A DNA stretch of 6,223 nucleotides. Origin: Prevotella sp. GTDB lineage: Bacteria; Bacteroidota; Bacteroidia; Bacteroidales; Bacteroidaceae. The notes below the pieces were generated by a model that was given only the letters and a program-made list of their open reading frames with translations, was not told the origin of the DNA and made no database searches. Positions 5,430-6,223 of this stretch are shown here, one piece after another. The stretch covers positions 1 through 6,223 of the forward strand of contig JAJPYV010000404.1 of the NCBI GenBank assembly GCA_021204735.1, written 5' to 3'. Both the position numbers and the translations under genes were made by a program. Every line of letters begins with the position of its first letter. Positions within the stretch are counted from its first letter, which is position 1.

Positions 5430-6223
5430 TTATGGCTGTTTTCCGATGTAGGCGAGGATACCTCCGTCAACATACAGGATATGTCCATTGACGAAGTTGG
5501 ATGCATCAGAAGCAAGGAATACAGCAGGTCCCATCAAGTCCTCTGGTGTACCCCAGCGTGCTGCTGGTGTCTTTGCAATGATGAAACTGTCGAAAGGATG
5601 ACGACTGCCATCTGCCTGACGCTCACGCAATGGTGCTGTCTGTGGAGTAGCGATGTAGCCAGGACCGATACCGTTGCACTGGATGTTGTGCTCACCATAC
5701 TCTGAACAGATGTTGCGGGTAAGCATCTTCAAACCGCCCTTGGCAGCTGCGTATGCTGATACCGTCTCACGGCCCAGTTCACTCATCATAGAGCAAATGT
5801 TGATGATTTTACCATGTCCTTTCTTTATCATGCCAGGTATAACAGCCTTAGACACGATGAATGGAGCATTGAGGTCGATGTCTACTACCTGGCGGAACTC
5901 CTCTGCTGACATTTCTGTCATAGGGATTCTCTTGATGATACCAGCATTGTTGACGAGGATGTCAACACCACCAAGGTCGTTCTCGATGTCACTGATCATC
6001 TTCTTGACTTCCTCTTCCTTTGTAACGTCGCAGATGTAACCTTTTGCATCGATACCCTTTGCCTTGTAGTCGGCTATTGCCTGGTCCATGTGATGCTGTC
6101 CACGGCAGTTGAATGCTATCTTCGCTCCTGCTTTGGCAAATGCCTCAGCAATAGCGAAACCAATTCCATAAGCCGCTCCCGTTACGAGTGCGACTTTTCC
6201 TTCGAGTGAAAATTTGCTTGAAA
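5430..6223 (-). CDS. SDR-family sugar-acid dehydrogenase (gluconate 5-dehydrogenase / KduD-like), 5'-truncated by window
   Basis: This is a short-chain NAD(P)-dependent dehydrogenase. The frame is open to the right edge and 263 residues are visible; about 5 or fewer are probably missing, judging by the usual length near 268. Visible residues 4-13 read FSLEGKVALV. The cofactor motif TGAAYGIG follows at 14-21 and NNAG is at 91-94. The catalytic set is N117 (DLN), S144 (NICSMMS), Y157 and K161 (YAAAK). IGPGYIATPQT and VDGGILAYIGKQP match my memory of Bacteroidota proteins labelled gluconate 5-dehydrogenase. Related enzymes include KduD, which reduces 2,5-diketo-3-deoxygluconate in pectin and uronate breakdown, so the true substrate is open. 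The methionine at 6089 is internal, because the Rossmann motif lies upstream of it. The gene is probably the last of an operon coming from the right; a hairpin follows it. Confidence 0.9.
   Translation of the reverse strand, partial: SSKFSLEGKVALVTGAAYGIGFAIAEAFAKAGAKIAFNCRGQHHMDQAIADYKAKGIDAKGYICDVTKEEEVKKMISDIENDLGGVDILVNNAGIIKRIPMTEMSAEEFRQVVDIDLNAPFIVSKAVIPGMIKKGHGKIINICSMMSELGRETVSAYAAAKGGLKMLTRNICSEYGEHNIQCNGIGPGYIATPQTAPLRERQADGSRHPFDSFIIAKTPAARWGTPEDLMGPAVFLASDASNFVNGHILYVDGGILAYIGKQP

Noticed and set aside
1..6223. A novel multi-gene defence, mobile or biosynthetic system
   Set aside because: All long reading frames belong to well-known families in separate transcription units. No transposase, integrase, toxin pair, repeat array or unexplained gene-sized gap is present.

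Overview
The window looks like ordinary chromosome from a member of the Bacteroidota, most likely Prevotella or a close relative. Three things point there. Candidate promoters carry the Bacteroidota -7 box TAnnTTTG (TACCTTTG before the tRNA and before cysS, TAATTTTG before the ferritin gene). The left edge holds the start of a carboxypeptidase-regulatory-like/TonB-type outer-membrane receptor. The SDR dehydrogenase ends in the GGILAYIGKQP tail I associate with Bacteroides/Prevotella 'gluconate 5-dehydrogenase' proteins. The genus is inferred; no marker for it is in the window.

Layout from left to right: (1) 1-422, minus strand, the N-terminal 140 residues of an outer-membrane receptor cut by the window edge. 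(2) 528-599, plus strand, tRNA-Arg(CCU) with its own promoter at 487-517 and a hairpin at 622-653 behind it. (3) 719-1240, minus strand, a bacterial non-haem ferritin with a complete ferroxidase centre. (4) A 273-bp divergent intergenic region holding the ferritin and rnr promoters, a Fur-box-like sequence and a short inverted repeat. (5) 1514-3706, plus strand, RNase R. (6) A perfect 18-bp inverted repeat at 3704-3742, which acts as a shared terminator between convergent genes. (7) 3747-5237, minus strand, cysteinyl-tRNA synthetase. (8) 5238-5429, the cysS promoter and a long inverted repeat that probably ends the next transcript. (9) 5430-6223, minus strand, an SDR sugar-acid dehydrogenase whose first few codons lie beyond the right edge.

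The genes do not form one pathway or operon. Each appears to be its own transcription unit: translation (tRNA-Arg, CysS), RNA decay (RNase R), iron storage (ferritin), nutrient uptake at the surface (receptor) and sugar-acid catabolism (SDR). The SDR is probably the last gene of an operon extending to the right. I found no defence system, mobile element, CRISPR array or other novel system. The points worth checking are regulatory or structural: the Fur-like site, two inverted repeats, the shared terminator, the missing basic tail of RNase R and two misleading start positions.
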